Notes: generated by a model not told the origin, from the letters alone. Counted from the stretch's first letter, positions 44,594-57,060 are shown. The stretch: 64,000 bases of DNA from Verpa conica (GCA_033030425.1 JAUFSD010000025.1:62001-126000), one strand, 5' to 3'. Numbers and translations: made by a program.

Positions 44594-47500
44594 ATTTGAC
44601 GCAAACGGGAAATTTCATTTGTTTCTATTGGGACGGTTTCGGTTTATACTCATTTTCCTAGCTTTTTTTTTTTTTGATGGGTAGGGTAAAGGACTAGGGG
44701 GGGCTTCTTAATTTTCCTTTTTTATTCTCATGACAGCGGAGACTGTCGGTCTAACGGACAACACGGAGTTTGACTATTTTTGTTCACAGCGTTCGGGATA
44801 CACCTGCTTGCTTGCTTTTGGTTTATTGGCTTTTGGGCTTTTTTTCTTTCAAGCTTTTATGCTTTGCCTTCTTTTTATTTTTATATATACTTTCTGTTTG
44901 GTTTCGTTTGTTGGTTCTGGTTATACGGTTTATGCTACTAGGGTGAACTTGCTTTGGGAGTCTGCTAGGGAAATTCATTACCAATTCTGAATAACTACGT
45001 CTCGAATTTGTGTTGCCCGATGTTTGGTGTTGATCGTGATTCAGGCGCTCTTGGTTTCAACACTTGGTCTTAGCTTGTTTAGGACGCGCAATAATGTGGT
45101 ACTGCTTGACCAATCGCGGCGCCTGTGGCTTTGACGTAATTTTAGGCAGCCTAGGTGTATAGGTGTTCTATCCATGTTCCAGAAATATTTTGTTGAGGTG
45201 GCCGTAGTACCAAGCCTAGATATCGGACCTTTCTCCTCAGGGTGGCAGAGCTAGGGAACAGCTAAGCGCTACATCACGCAGTGGCGATGCGAGTGATGCC
45301 AAGTGACTGTGTGTTGGAAGGGGGAGACTGGGGAGGGGGCGTGGAGATGGGAAATGACCGATTGGAGGTATATTTCCAAGCCTTCCCTTCTGAAATCTAG
45401 ATCAGAACCGGGAGTCATCGACTTGTTTAGATAGATACCCTAACCACTCAATGATATTGCCAAGAAAGAAGTATTGACTGAGAGGGGGGGGGGGAAGAAC
45501 GGGCCAAGAATATACATCCGGTTCGTCGGTCGGTCTGGCAGTCGGTTGGGTCGGTTGGTCGGTTTGTCCGACGGGATCGGAGAGACGTTACGATCCGATC
45601 AAGAGATTGAGTGAAATAGAAAATAATAATAATATAAACATGAGATGGTGTTGTAATGTCTGTTGTCTTTTTTTATTTTTATTTATATGTCATTTGAGGC
45701 GCGACAGGGTAAAATAATTTAAGGTGGTTGTGTGCGCGTGAAGAGATTTAAATTATTATTATTATAATATATATCAACTGTGATATGTTTGGGGTAGAGG
45801 GGTAAAATTCACCGATTCGGGGGTTTTTATGATGATGGGGGGAGAATATCATATGGTTGATGCGTCATGAACTAAAAAAGAAAAACAGTGCTGGTGATGC
45901 TGAGCTGATGGAGAGAGAGGGGAGCAGTGGAGTGGAGTAGAGGGTGTTGTCCTTCAACGAATGGAAAAAAAATTATATGACGTCAAGTAGCGTTTCTATG
46001 TGACTTGGCGAAACAATAATCATTGTTTAGATATTTTTTCTCTCTCTTACTATCTCACTCTCTCACTGCCCCCGCTCTTGGATGATGCTATACTGATTCG
46101 TAAAAAGGTATTTACAAAAATCTTGATAGACTCGAGTGAAAAACAAAATAAAAACGAGGTATTGTAAGAGGCAGTATCGGACATTGCGTATGTAGCCACG
46201 GACTTGGCACTCCTACCCGTTCAGGGCCAAGGGCCAAGGTCCGAGAAAGAGAACCAAGTAAACACCCCCCCCATCACCTGTTTTTTTTCTTTTCGTATTA
46301 TTACAGTCCAAGCGCGAGTGACTCCTTATGACCCCCCTATCCCAGTTTTTGTTGAGAAAAGGAGTATTTATTTTCTTGGAAAAGGGGGGATGAGAGGGGG
46401 AGAGGGCTGGAGACATACAGTAGAGAAATGACCACCTTCACAACTTCACAAAACATTGGTATGGAGATAACACGTACCCACGTGCACATCCCATACGGCC
46501 CAAGCCTACAGATCCGGCACCCTTTGTTTCTAGAGTGTTTTTTTCTTTCTTTCCCTTATCTTTGTTTCCTCGTCCTCTCATCATCCCATCTCACCGATCC
46601 AACGCACTTTTAGCGATCGGATCGCGGGGGTGTTTGAGGGGGGTCAAGCCTGGGCCATTTTCGGATTCGCCTAGTCTTGGGGTTTCCGTATAGAGCCCCC
46701 ACGTTTGCGGACGGGTTTGATTGATTGGATGGTCATATATTCTAAGGGGACCCTGAACTACCGGATGAAGATTTGTGGAGATCTCCGCCGCATAAGCCGG
46801 GAGGGAGGAAGAATAGGTGGGTTACCACCCCTTTCACCCCCCTCCAACCATCATTCTCCCCCCGGTTATGGGTTTCGATCATCGCGATTGCGGGCGCCGG
46901 GTCGCCAAAGATGTGCCCGGCGGGGAGCGGCGATGGGCGGAGTGAAATGGTTGGAGAGTTCGGTGTATGCCTGTCTCAGAGTGCATGCGGTCGGTCCAGG
47001 GTTAGGGTTGACTCACTTCGAGGAGTGACGGGTTTGTCTTTGGGGACAGAAGATAAAGTACCTTAATATTATGCAAGTCTCTATTGGGGGTAGCAGTAAT
47101 AGTGCATTCCGTATACCTGTGAGGAAAGCCCCTGCATTTCCGAGTACCCCTTGCTTGCACCGAGTAATACTACATGTATGCACCGGTTATTCCATGTTGT
47201 ATATGAATGCATGTCTAGGGTTTAAGTTCTATGATGAACGATCAGGAAGTTACCAGGAGTACTAGCGCTACCGGGGTAACAAGTGTTATCAAAGAATGTA
47301 CACGTCGTAAGAGGAATTATTTGCCATGTTCGAATACGGTAATAACAGAACCCGAGTAAGAAGAAGACACGATAATGATACAAGCCATTAATAGATAGTA
47401 AGGAATGTGCAATACCCTAATTATAATTCTCAACACTAAAAAAGCACTTTAGGATAGTTGTCTCAGGGGAGGGAACCACTTCTGGAATACCTTTGGTTAT

Positions 47501-47611
47501 GTTCTCCGTTTGTAATGTACCTTCTATGGTTTTCCCTACAGGTGATTATGCTTAGCCACTTCCGTTATCCTCAAAAGCAAATAAAAAAACATACGAGATA
47601 AGGGGATTTAC
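44594..47611. other. 3-kb gene-poor interval between convergent genes
   Basis: No gene is supported. Features seen are a G11 run (45484-45494), a GGTCGGTT minisatellite (45520-45570), long T and A runs, and a telobox-like TTAGGGTT at 47002-47009. Frames of about 100 codons near 46705-47066 overlap each other in two phases and look like chance. Confidence 0.45.
45520..45570. repeat. GTCGGT-type minisatellite
   Basis: Irregular tandem GTCGGT/GGTCGGTT units in non-coding sequence. Confidence 0.6.
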
Positions 47612-48304
47612 TCAGGGAATATTTCCCAGTAGGTAATTTTCAATCCTTTTACGTCCGCAAAATCTCGCTAGAAACGCGAGCCCGTATACGTTGAGGTTCT
47701 TTATCTGATTACTTTCCACCAAAAGCCTTACTATCGCCTCATTCCCGTATTTCACCGCATGATTTAATGCCTCGGCATAGCGTTGATCAACATCACCTCC
47801 CTTCTCCAACAACACCTTAATAATCCTCTCACTCCTACGTTCCACCGCAATAATCATGGGTGATTTAAGATCACTCCTCAAGCAAACACTGGCCCCTCTA
47901 TCTATAAGCCTCTTAAGGACCATTTCATCATTATTTATCACCGCCAGATGGATGGGCCTGTGGACACCGGCGTAGATACACATATCGATATCAACCTCGT
48001 GATCTAGTAGAATATCGATAATCTCAGTGTACCCTAAGTCCACGGCAACATGTAGAGATGCCCGCCCGGAGATGTCTATGGCATGGAGGTCCGCTCCCTT
48101 CTTGATTGCCAACTTGAGTAAGTGTACGCGGTGCCTCATGATTGCCCAATGGAGTACGTAAGTTGCATTCATAGAGTTATAGAGAAGTGGCGTCAAGAGG
48201 GTACAGAGATTACGGCTCGTCTGGCATAATGAGTTGAGGCTGCTAGAAGGTAGATTGTCACCGATGAGAAGGATTATTTCACTAGGGAATTTAAGAAGCT
48301 CCAT
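47612..48304 (-). CDS. F-box/ankyrin-repeat protein 4, short form (230 aa)
   Basis: Residues 1-45 are an F-box (FPSEIILLIGDNLP, then TSRNLCTLLTPLLYNSM, very like copy 2). About five ankyrin units follow (ASLHVAVDLG, RPIHLAVIN, ALNHAVKYGNEAIVRLLVE). It is less than half the length of copies 1 and 2 but ends cleanly after the last repeat, so it may be a natural short form or a copy that lost its downstream repeats. Single exon. A Skp1-binding substrate receptor role is inferred from the domain pair. Confidence 0.83.
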   Translation of the reverse strand: MELLKFPSEIILLIGDNLPSSSLNSLCQTSRNLCTLLTPLLYNSMNATYVLHWAIMRHRVHLLKLAIKKGADLHAIDISGRASLHVAVDLGYTEIIDILLDHEVDIDMCIYAGVHRPIHLAVINNDEMVLKRLIDRGASVCLRSDLKSPMIIAVERRSERIIKVLLEKGGDVDQRYAEALNHAVKYGNEAIVRLLVESNQIKNLNVYGLAFLARFCGRKRIENYLLGNIP

Positions 48305-49061
48305 TATGATAAGAGTGAGTTCTGTTTGAGGTTAGATTTTGTCTTCCCCACTCCATTGCGTCTAGGTGTGGTTAAGATTGGGGAATACATACATACGGCT
48401 AAGCTTTAGGCGGCTGGCTCATCAAGCGTAATCAATGATTATTCTCCGGGGTGCCGTGGTTCTTCCTGGTCTATGGGGGGGGTAAAGAAGCCGCTGGGAT
48501 TCTTTGGGGGGGTTGTGATTCGGGGAGGTGGGGTTTCCCACTGGCCAGAGTGGCGGCTTATGTGTCTCTATGCGCGCAAGCGCTTTGGTTGCTGTCGCAC
48601 AAGGAAACGGTTCCCGCAGCGGTATTAAGTAATCTGGGATTCTGTTCCCATCTGGTACAGCATAATACTTCATGACGTGCTTGCTCTTGGCAGCTAAACT
48701 ACACTGAGGATCATAGCTGGTGACTCGCAGGGTGATTTCTAATATGCGGATGGAGGGTCTGCTTTGGTTTCTTGAGTGATTTCTCGGGCTTTATTTATAA
48801 GCTCTATTACTATATCATCAGCTACTAGTGTTGAATAGGATTTCTTGTGATATTATTAAACAGTTACTTTCAGGGGGGTAGCCGGGTGGGGTGTTTATCA
48901 GCGCGAAATTCTAGAATCATCTTAATGTGGTGAGATATCTTTTTGAATTGCCCCTAAGCTATAAACATATATTCTCTCCCAACAGAATAGACACGTTCAC
49001 CATTGCATTATCTATATATATCTACCACCTAACAGAATATAGACTAGGCGTATACACAAAC
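48305..49061. other. intergenic, no gene recognised
   Basis: Promoter side of F-box/ankyrin gene 4 and 3' flank of the AA9 gene. The overlapping frames around 48422-48675 on both strands have no motif. Confidence 0.5.
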
Positions 49062-50082
49062 CTACTGACACTGGGAGTAGAAATCATTGATCTTAACGCA
49101 GGTAGATCCAGAAACACAGGTAGTAGACCCCGTATAGCTAGTACCACCACACTGTCCCCACTTAGCAATGGAACCACTGCTTGAAGGTGACCAGACTGCT
49201 GGGCCAGGAATAGTGTACGGTGGAAGAGTAGGAACGTAGATATTGTAAAGGATACCAGGATCAGTTGGCTGGTAACCTCCGACAAAGTTGAAGTTCTGAG
49301 CTGGAACTATGGCTCCACCGGTAGTAACAGTGATCTGGGTACAAGAAGGGTAGAATTGGGCGCCATAAATGGGCATTTGCTGATAGGTGAACGAAGCTTC
49401 ATGGAGGCCTTTTGGTTTTCGGGTTGTTAGTTATATTTCTTTATGAATGGGGAATGGAGTAGTTATATTTATCGATGCTCTTACCGATTATCTCAGCCCT
49501 CAAGAGATAACTCCCGGGAGCGATCCAGCTAGGAAGAGTAAGAGAGTGTTTTCCTTGGTTGGCAATGAGCTTGTCAACAGCCCAGACACCGCCGGAAAGA
49601 CCATCTTCGTAGAGCTTGGTCCAGACAGCACCGGCACCATTAGAGGAGGCCGGAGCAATGTATACTGTGATCGGACCCTTATGGGAAGATGCAATAATAT
49701 CATCACCACGACTACAAAGGAGATAGCATAAGAATTTTTTTCGCTCTCATGGATAAGCTTTTGAACTTACTAGTCATGGTACCACTCAAAAGTGAATTTA
49801 TCCCCTGCCTTGACACTGACGCTGCTGGGGACTTGACGGTTGTTGACATTGCAGTTGATTGCTGGGATAGTTATATCTTTCACAGGATCGTTATTTGGGG
49901 GAGAGCGAATGTAGATATCGCGGCCTGTATCTTGGGGTTAGCATATTTGGACTAGCGGTAATGTGTATAAGGGTTTAATGACCATCTCCTTGAAAGACGT
50001 CGTTGACCCAAACACCATAGACGGTGCTATGAGCAGATGCAACAGCCGCAAATGCAGAGAGAACGATGAGAGATGCCTTCAT
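49062..50082 (-). CDS. AA9 lytic polysaccharide monooxygenase with C-terminal CBM1 (275 aa, four exons)
   Basis: Secreted copper enzyme that cleaves cellulose or related glucans oxidatively. Exons on the minus strand are 49983-50082, 49771-49924, 49485-49711 and 49062-49408; introns are 58, 59 and 76 nt. The signal peptide is residues 1-17 and the mature protein starts with His18, the first ligand of the copper brace. His95 (IIASSHKGP) is the second ligand and Tyr180 (GAQFYPSC) the axial tyrosine, with His163 and Gln178 as expected second-sphere residues. After a very short Ser-rich linker comes a CBM1 cellulose-binding domain (residues 243-275, WGQCGG, four Cys). The first intron uses an unusual donor, GTCATT, but the join [14 protein letters not shown] is the family sequence. 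A TATA box lies 82 nt upstream. Confidence 0.93.
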
Positions 50083-50163
50083 GTTGATGTGTTTTTGAAG
50101 GTTTATCTGTCTGGAGAGTGGCACTGTTGAGGTTGTGGACTTGGGTTAGATGGGAGATTCTGA

Positions 50164-50171
50164 TATTTATA
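50164..50171 (-). promoter_or_regulatory. TATA box of the AA9 gene
   Basis: TATAAATA on the minus strand, about 82 nt upstream of the ATG. Confidence 0.55.
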
Positions 50172-53073
50172 TAATGTGAAATCTCTAGTACTATGCTTTA
50201 ACTTTTTTATAAACGAGAATATATACGACTCAAGGACTTCAACACTCATTAGCTTCAAAGTATCACAATGAGAAAACATAATTGAGTGAATAGCCACCAC
50301 AATGAAATCAGTCATGTAGTCTTAAAATCCCGGGATGTCTGGCCGGTAATGAGAAGCAGAGGCTTTAAACCCCAGGTGTTCCCAATGTTATAGATGTACT
50401 ATTTGGGGTAATATTTTGAGAACACTACACATGAAGTTATCTCAATCCTACCACAAATTACAAAAAAAAGACAGTATGCCAGTACTACAATATCACATAC
50501 CGGAAGATCATTCCCAGTTGCCGGGGAGGTTGCTGCATCTTATAATTTATCTCTCAAGTCGTTTGAATAAAGTACCGGCCAGGGGTATTTCTACGCGAAC
50601 TCAGCTATCTTAAACCTCGATGTATTAATTCTCCGGTCTTGGCCATATAGTGTTCATGCTAGATCCTTCTTGGCAGTCAGAGGCGGGCCGTTACTCCAAA
50701 TGACCAGATCTCCTGGGTCGAGTGCAACCGGGAGCTGGTAGATAGAGATACCTGGGAATAGATGGGTCTCTGGTATTAGTCTCGGGCTAGACTACAAGAA
50801 AGCTGCTAAAGATATTAGAGTATAATAAGAGACTGATTCTGGACTGTTGTAATTGATGGTTTTCAATGATATCTGCCTATTTATAATGGGCCAAGGTTTT
50901 ATTAGCATGTGTATGTTATTCTCTATGCTCTAGAATATCACGCGAGCTTCGGCTAGATAGATATTAAAGGTACTTATCTCTATAAAATTGTTTCTGAATG
51001 TAGAATAACCTTCTTATAGCCTCAATTACTGAACAATATACCAAGATGGTATCTTTGGTAGTTACATGAGACTTCTACTACGTATCTCGGACTTCAGGCC
51101 GTAGTAGTACGAGAATAGATAATATCGGCCCGAGGGCCCTAAGGGTTCCAAAACACTCGGTAACCCGGGCCTGAGACTTATACGTTTTATATCTATGTAC
51201 TTGTCCTAAATAAAAATACCAAGTTTATTCTCCCCGAGAAAAAAAAACATTCCCACCGGGTCTATTATAGGGTGTAACAATTAATTAGTGGCTACCTGTG
51301 AAGTAGGACATATAGCGACGGAGATAAATGACAAGCCCGCGGGGGTTATATCTAGATAGGCGGGTAATTCATACCTAAGTAATATAATATATAGAGGCCT
51401 TTAAAAAAAGAATTATGTACCGTAAATGGGTTTTTTTTCCCTCAGGGCACTTCTTTGAAATTCTAAACACAACATACTGTTGAAAACGCCATTATTAAAT
51501 CCTAAAACCCAAAGTAGAGAGAAAAATGGGGATTCCGGAAAGAGATTCCGTGTATGCAATGGGGTATCAAATGCGTCAAAGATGAACTTCCCCCGCTGGA
51601 GACAAGCAAGATCATGAGCAAACATACTGGACCACCTATCCGAAATGGACCACATTAAGGGGATTTACATACAACTGGTGGGTGAGATATATAAAATCTA
51701 CCAATCAAAACGAGTACCACGGAGTAAAACTAGTCCATTAGTACCCATAATGTATCACTTAGAGCTTATATTTCTAGAGTCATTCTACCACCCTGGTTCA
51801 TGGTTTCACCTGCGGCGGGGAAAAATCAATTTTTGACACATCTGTCCCCCGCACCCGGGTTGATTTAGACTTAAAGAATTTTACGCGTAATTATAGGACT
51901 AAAACCTAAGATAGTGAACTCTGGTTCACGGGTGCTAGTTTCCTGTATGTTTTTAAAGATGGTGGCATAGGCCATTGTATTATGGGATATTGGTAGAGTA
52001 GGTAAATATATATATTACTACTATTCATCATTCTCGTTGTGGTATTATCCAAGACTTTGGACTTATGGACTAACCACAAAACAAAAAGAAACAACACCCA
52101 AGCTTTGTTGTAGAGCTTCCTAAATAGCCCTCGTCTGTGCTCGTCATTTGGATGAGACATCCACAATGGCGGATCACAGCTCGATATGGGGGATATATAG
52201 AGGAGTAGTATACACTAGGATAAAGAGACTATCGAGTATCCTATTTCTACAATCTTAGCGTTGCTCATACCGAGTGATTACCTATGAACTTCAAACTTTA
52301 CAATAGCACCCTCATATAGACCATTCAATTAACCAACCGCCCTTACTCGTACAACCTATTTCACAAAGTCCCCTACAGCACAAAAACACCTATCAACGCC
52401 CCAGTTCGTTCCCGCCGTATCTGATAATACAAACCTCCCCTAATTTCCAGAAACGGGCCAGTGTATGCATCTCCAACCTAGATGCCGTTAACTACGCCGG
52501 TCCCTCCCCCCAATAGGTTGAGATGTCGATCAAAACATGATTTTCCTATAAATGGACTTGGTTGAGATTGGACAGAGGATAAGATGATTTATCACATGGG
52601 AAAGTGTTTAATTAGGGCTACTAAGTAATCCCTCATGATTATACAATAAACAGCCACATGTCCCCCTCCCTCCCTCCCTCAAAAAAAAACTGTACATTAT
52701 ACCCGAATCCCAAATCTATCGTCCCAAACAAAACCCTTAGAAATAAACATAGAGACTACCCATCACATAGCTATAGAGAGTGATAATACAGACGGTACAA
52801 AGACATAATAAAGCGGGCATATCCAGCTGTTAGTAGGGTTTTCTTTTAGTTATATAGAAAAAGTAAAACGAGTGACGATAGAGAAACACATCTCTGAAAA
52901 CAATAGTAAATATCAGACCAACAATCCCTTTTGCCCCCTCCCAAAGACTTTAAAAATAAAAATAAAATACCTCCCAGTTGAAAGAAATACCCAGAATATT
53001 AGCCCCCCCCCATAATTACAAAAAACCACCCTAGACGGAAGAACCTAGAAAAATATGTTTCTTCTTGTTTTGT
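50172..53073. other. 2.9-kb gene-poor interval
   Basis: No gene is supported; open frames are under 90 codons and without motifs. A CCCT tract lies near 52664-52680 and a C9 run at 53003-53011. The region after about 52600 is probably the 3' flank of the ubiquitin-like-domain gene. Confidence 0.45.
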
Positions 53074-54946
53074 CTAACGAAGTACTCCAATGGTATTACT
53101 CCTCTTTTTTGAAGTGCTAAATTCAGAAGAGGCAACTTTTCTCAGCGTCACTCTTGTGATCTTCCTTGTTATCGCTGTTGCAGGCCTTCCGAAGTCCTCC
53201 TCTTCGCTGGGAGTCATAGGCCTGAGTACACCTCCCCGGAGGCCTGTCATAGGTAAGGGAGATCTGGGGGGCGACGGAGCTGGAAACGCCGAGAACTTAA
53301 AAGGGAGTTTGGGAAGTGGTTTCTGTAGAGCGTTAGTTCTAGCTTCATAAAGAGCGAATGGTATGGGACTTACGTCAATGATCACACTAGGGCTCCTGGA
53401 AACAGCCGTAGATGTGGTGTCTCCTGTCCCGCTCCTACTCCTATTACCAGAGAGCGTGGCTCCATCTAGGTCGTTGAACATCTCTTGGATTTCTTCTTTA
53501 TCCATGTTAAGACTCTTGTATTGTGCGTTTGTTCCTAGTTCTAAACTTGGTCTTCTTGCCGGGATTGGTGGGGATATAGAGAGCTTGCTGTTACGGACAG
53601 AGACGAATGATTTGGAGCGGGGGCGGTGCTTGATAGAACCAACTGGGGAGGATGTTAATGAAGTGGCTCTCGGCGAGAACGAAGGAAGTTTAAGATGTGA
53701 TAGTGACTTTGAACGGCGAATTTCGTCCTTGGATCCGAGGTCGGATGATATAGTTTGTCGTTTGTAAGAGGTGGTGATAGCAGGAGTTGATACAGGAGGT
53801 AGTGAAGGGATGCCACGGCGTCTCGAGATGGAAACCTTTTGTCGTTCGGATGGAATCCTGTAAACGCGGGTAGTCGACTGTGGTTTTGGAGGGTTGTTCT
53901 CGATAGCTTCCATAGTTATTGTTCTCCGAGGTTTCTCAGGTGATCGTTTCTTTTTCTCAGAAGTCTTATTTCCATCCTTTGAGGACTGCTGATTTGTACC
54001 TGTAGAGAATACACATAGGACTGCCCTCGCAAACCGTGAAAAGCTAGATTTGAGATTTTTGGGCTTCGTTTTGTTGTCTTGGGTGTCTAAATCGCGTTTA
54101 TGATCCTGCTTCCCCGATTCCTCCTGTTTTTTAGTCGGCGCGGATTGAACATCCTCTACAGCTTTCGATGCCCAGGAACTCTGTTGCTTTGAGTCTATCC
54201 CCGTGAACATGCTGACGGATGTATTTCTCTTATCATCCTCATCCTCTTCCTCAACCTTCTTAGCCCAATTTTTGATCATTCCTCTGGAAGATTTGCGATT
54301 GTGAACATTGAACATCCCCGCCGTTGTCATTGGATTTGGTGGCATTGGCACGGCCTGTCCAATCACACACCCACGCGGGGTGATAAATGTACTAGCAGCA
54401 TCATAACAACTATCCTCCGACTCCCTAATAGTGTATGTTGGAGACATCGGCGGTGAGGTAGAGCGAAGAACTGGAGTTTCAAAAATCACAGGCGAGTTTT
54501 CGGCTTGGAGTGAACATGTATCGACTATTATTGTCATATCAGGTTCGAGAAGGTCTCTCCAGACTGACGGGAGAATTGAGTTGCCATGGTGATCTGTTAT
54601 CCGTATCGAAGAGTTGAAAAGATCCAAGCCAAATAGGCTTTTGAGTGCTTTGTGAAGAAGCTATTATGCGAGATAATAGATTAGTATTGCTAAAAAAAAA
54701 ATTGGTTTCATTTAGGGCACATACATCCCATGTCTCAACCTTATGCATCGGGACAACGAATGGAGACATATATGGTGCAAGTAGTATTCTGATTCTTGGT
54801 ATTGAAAGACTTTGCGGTTTAAAAGATTGGAATGTGCTTAACGATGTTGTAGATGAGTTCGTCGCATGCGTTATCCGTTTCCCAACTGGGGGCGCATCCA
54901 ACGATATACCGATCGTTGAACTAGAAGATAGTGTTCGTCGAGGCAT
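53074..54946 (-). CDS. fungal ubiquitin-like-domain protein with long disordered tail (602 aa, two exons)
   Basis: Exons on the minus strand are 54725-54946 and 53074-54660, with a 64-nt intron (GTATGT donor, ATACTAATC branch, CATAATAG acceptor). Residues about 48-125 follow the fungal ubiquitin-like fold found in many ascomycete proteins: a first strand pair (RIRILLAPYMSPFVVP), a conserved VETWD joined by the splice to LLHKALKSLF, then GNSILPSVWRDLLEPDMTI. The remaining ~475 residues are Ser/Pro/Lys/Arg-rich and disordered, with several basic patches (KKKRSPEKPRRT) that could be nuclear signals and many SP/TP sites. The function is unknown; the domain usually occurs in regulatory or chromatin-associated fungal proteins, which I know only in general terms. 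Confidence 0.72.
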
Positions 54947-55372
54947 CTTGAAAGCTTAGACCAGCCTAGTGTTGGGGGTGTAAAAAGCGAAAGTAAAAAG
55001 CGACCGGAAAGCGATTGTTTAAAATGTTGATCCTCCAATAGATGTGATTGCGAAATGATGTGCATATGTATATGCAATATTTTGTTTTTCGGGGTTCTTT
55101 GAAGGTTTTTGTCGCCACAATTTTAATTCTGAAACCCAAACCCCCCAAGCCCAAAAAATTCAATAAAGAGGGACACCGCAAAACACCGGAACCGGTCCGT
55201 CGAAAATAATTGAACGAATGTAAATGGACGTCGGACCAAACTCTCAAAGTCGCCCAACCGACCAAGACTGAAAAGAAAGAAAGAACTGAAAAGAAGGAGA
55301 AACGAGAACTGGGGGGTGGGGAGGATAGTTAGCAGCCTAGGTCTGCTGCACCCGATAATAAGTTGTCTTTTA

Positions 55373-57060
55373 TCATCCTACAGAATACCTAGCACCTCCA
55401 TCCGTTTTCTGAAACTGCCGATACTGTGCTAATCCTGACAAGGGTCGGGTTGACTTGGATAATCCAGGGTTGACCACTAAGGAGCGTACTTTGAGGTTAT
55501 CGACATTTGTCACCCCAGCAAACTCTCTCCAGTAGGGATGCCAGCCCGTTTCAGGTTTTATAGGGAGCCTAGCACAAGAAGGAACAACACATGATATAAG
55601 CATCTCTATCGAGGCGTAAAGAGTTTCGCGAAGCGTCAGAGGATGAGTGCAACGGTTTATGCCTTCGTTATAGGTGAATTCCGAAATTCCACAATGTCTG
55701 TAAAATTATTTTTGTAATTCGTATCGGTAGTTACGCGAAAGTACAGGTTACCGCGGATATTAAGGACTAGGTAGTCTTAAAACAGCCCAAAGTCAGAGGA
55801 AGGCTCATGTGGTGGTTGGGTAACTCGAGTCCAGGATTCGGGGACGGGAACTTCGGTCAGTTTGAGTATACCATGCCCGCTCTCCCTCGGGGGGGTAGCA
55901 GAGAAACATCCCTTTCGGCTTCTTCTCCGAAAATCCGGGGTACTGAGAGTATGAACTGTTCTGTTCATAGTATTTGGATCCTTTGCGGGAGATTTCAGAA
56001 CCAGGAACTCCATTAGGGTAGGAGCACGGGGGAGATGGTTACAGGGAGTTGATATCCAATTGTTGTGGCTTGGGACCTGAGCCCCAAGAAACCCTAACCC
56101 AGTCATTCTCGTGACGTACCACACAGCCGCCGGGCGTTAGCTCTCCCTTCCTATTGAACAGAAATCCCGCTATTACATGCCGAGTAGCATTCCAGTGGAT
56201 TTGTCTGTTTCCATACTTGGGCACATTAGGGGTCAGAAACACCTTCGCACCACCCATGCTTCAAAGTTGCCTGGAAGCACAAGTAAGGTCTGACAGCAGT
56301 GCTAGTGTCATTGAGTTCACATGTACTCTATAGGGCAGAAAAACCTTAGATAATTCTAGCCGAGAAGATTCCAACGGTTCTATATCTGAAGCCTGGATGG
56401 TTATGTTTTGCCGCGGCACGCATTCGAGAGGATGTACGTACGTAACGTACTTTAGATAAGTTGATATTAACACTTCCTTATGACGCGTAGCTAACACCAA
56501 GAGCAAGTCATCTCAACACAGTAATTATAGCTGTCTCGTCAATTCTACGGTTTTTGGTGCAAATACCCCTACTGAGGTGGGCCAAACTTAATTAGATTAT
56601 ACGGTAGCTCATCAATGACGTCACTCTCACCCCGATCTACCTCACCCCCACTATCACTCCCACTTCCAGAAAAGGCAAATATTGTGAGAGGACTTCCTCT
56701 CTACCTCTTCTAGGAAATTTTCAACCGCCTTGGGCAGTTTTGCCAGATCTGAGGCCTCTGCTGGCGTTTGTATCCTCTGTTTGATAAATCAATACAGCTT
56801 TAACTTCGACTATCAGAAAAGGCCACTTGAAGGTGAGACTTCTCCTCTATAGTTATTTAATTCATGCTCAAGCCCCCAGGAAGTATTCAATAGGCTAGAC
56901 GTGAGCTCCCATTTATATTGTGACAAATAGCTATGGTCTTCTAGAATCATGGGGAAGAGGAAACGCAATCTCGAGCTATCACACCAGTACGTTATCCTGA
57001 CACTTCTTTTTCTACAAAAGCTAACTGAATGATAACAGCTCTTTACACGCACTTTTGCAA
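55373..57060 (-). pseudogene. unidentified decayed or multi-exon coding-like region
   Basis: On the minus strand several coding-like segments follow one another: 56813-57052, a segment around 56790-56690 (PAEASDLAKLPKAVENF), 56261-56506, 56039-56257 and 55373-55603. Four of these are in one common frame, and from 56506 to about 55808 that frame has only three stops in some 233 codons, fewer than chance predicts. Splice-like signals (for example TTTTACAG before 55373-55700) could remove some stops. A WPFLIVEVKA string near 56820-56790 resembles the ExK strand of PD-(D/E)XK nucleases. I cannot name the family or give a reliable exon structure. Confidence 0.3.

Noticed and set aside
46705..47066. 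Overlapping ~100-codon frames
   Set aside because: Two phases are open equally over the same bases, as expected of GC-rich non-coding sequence.
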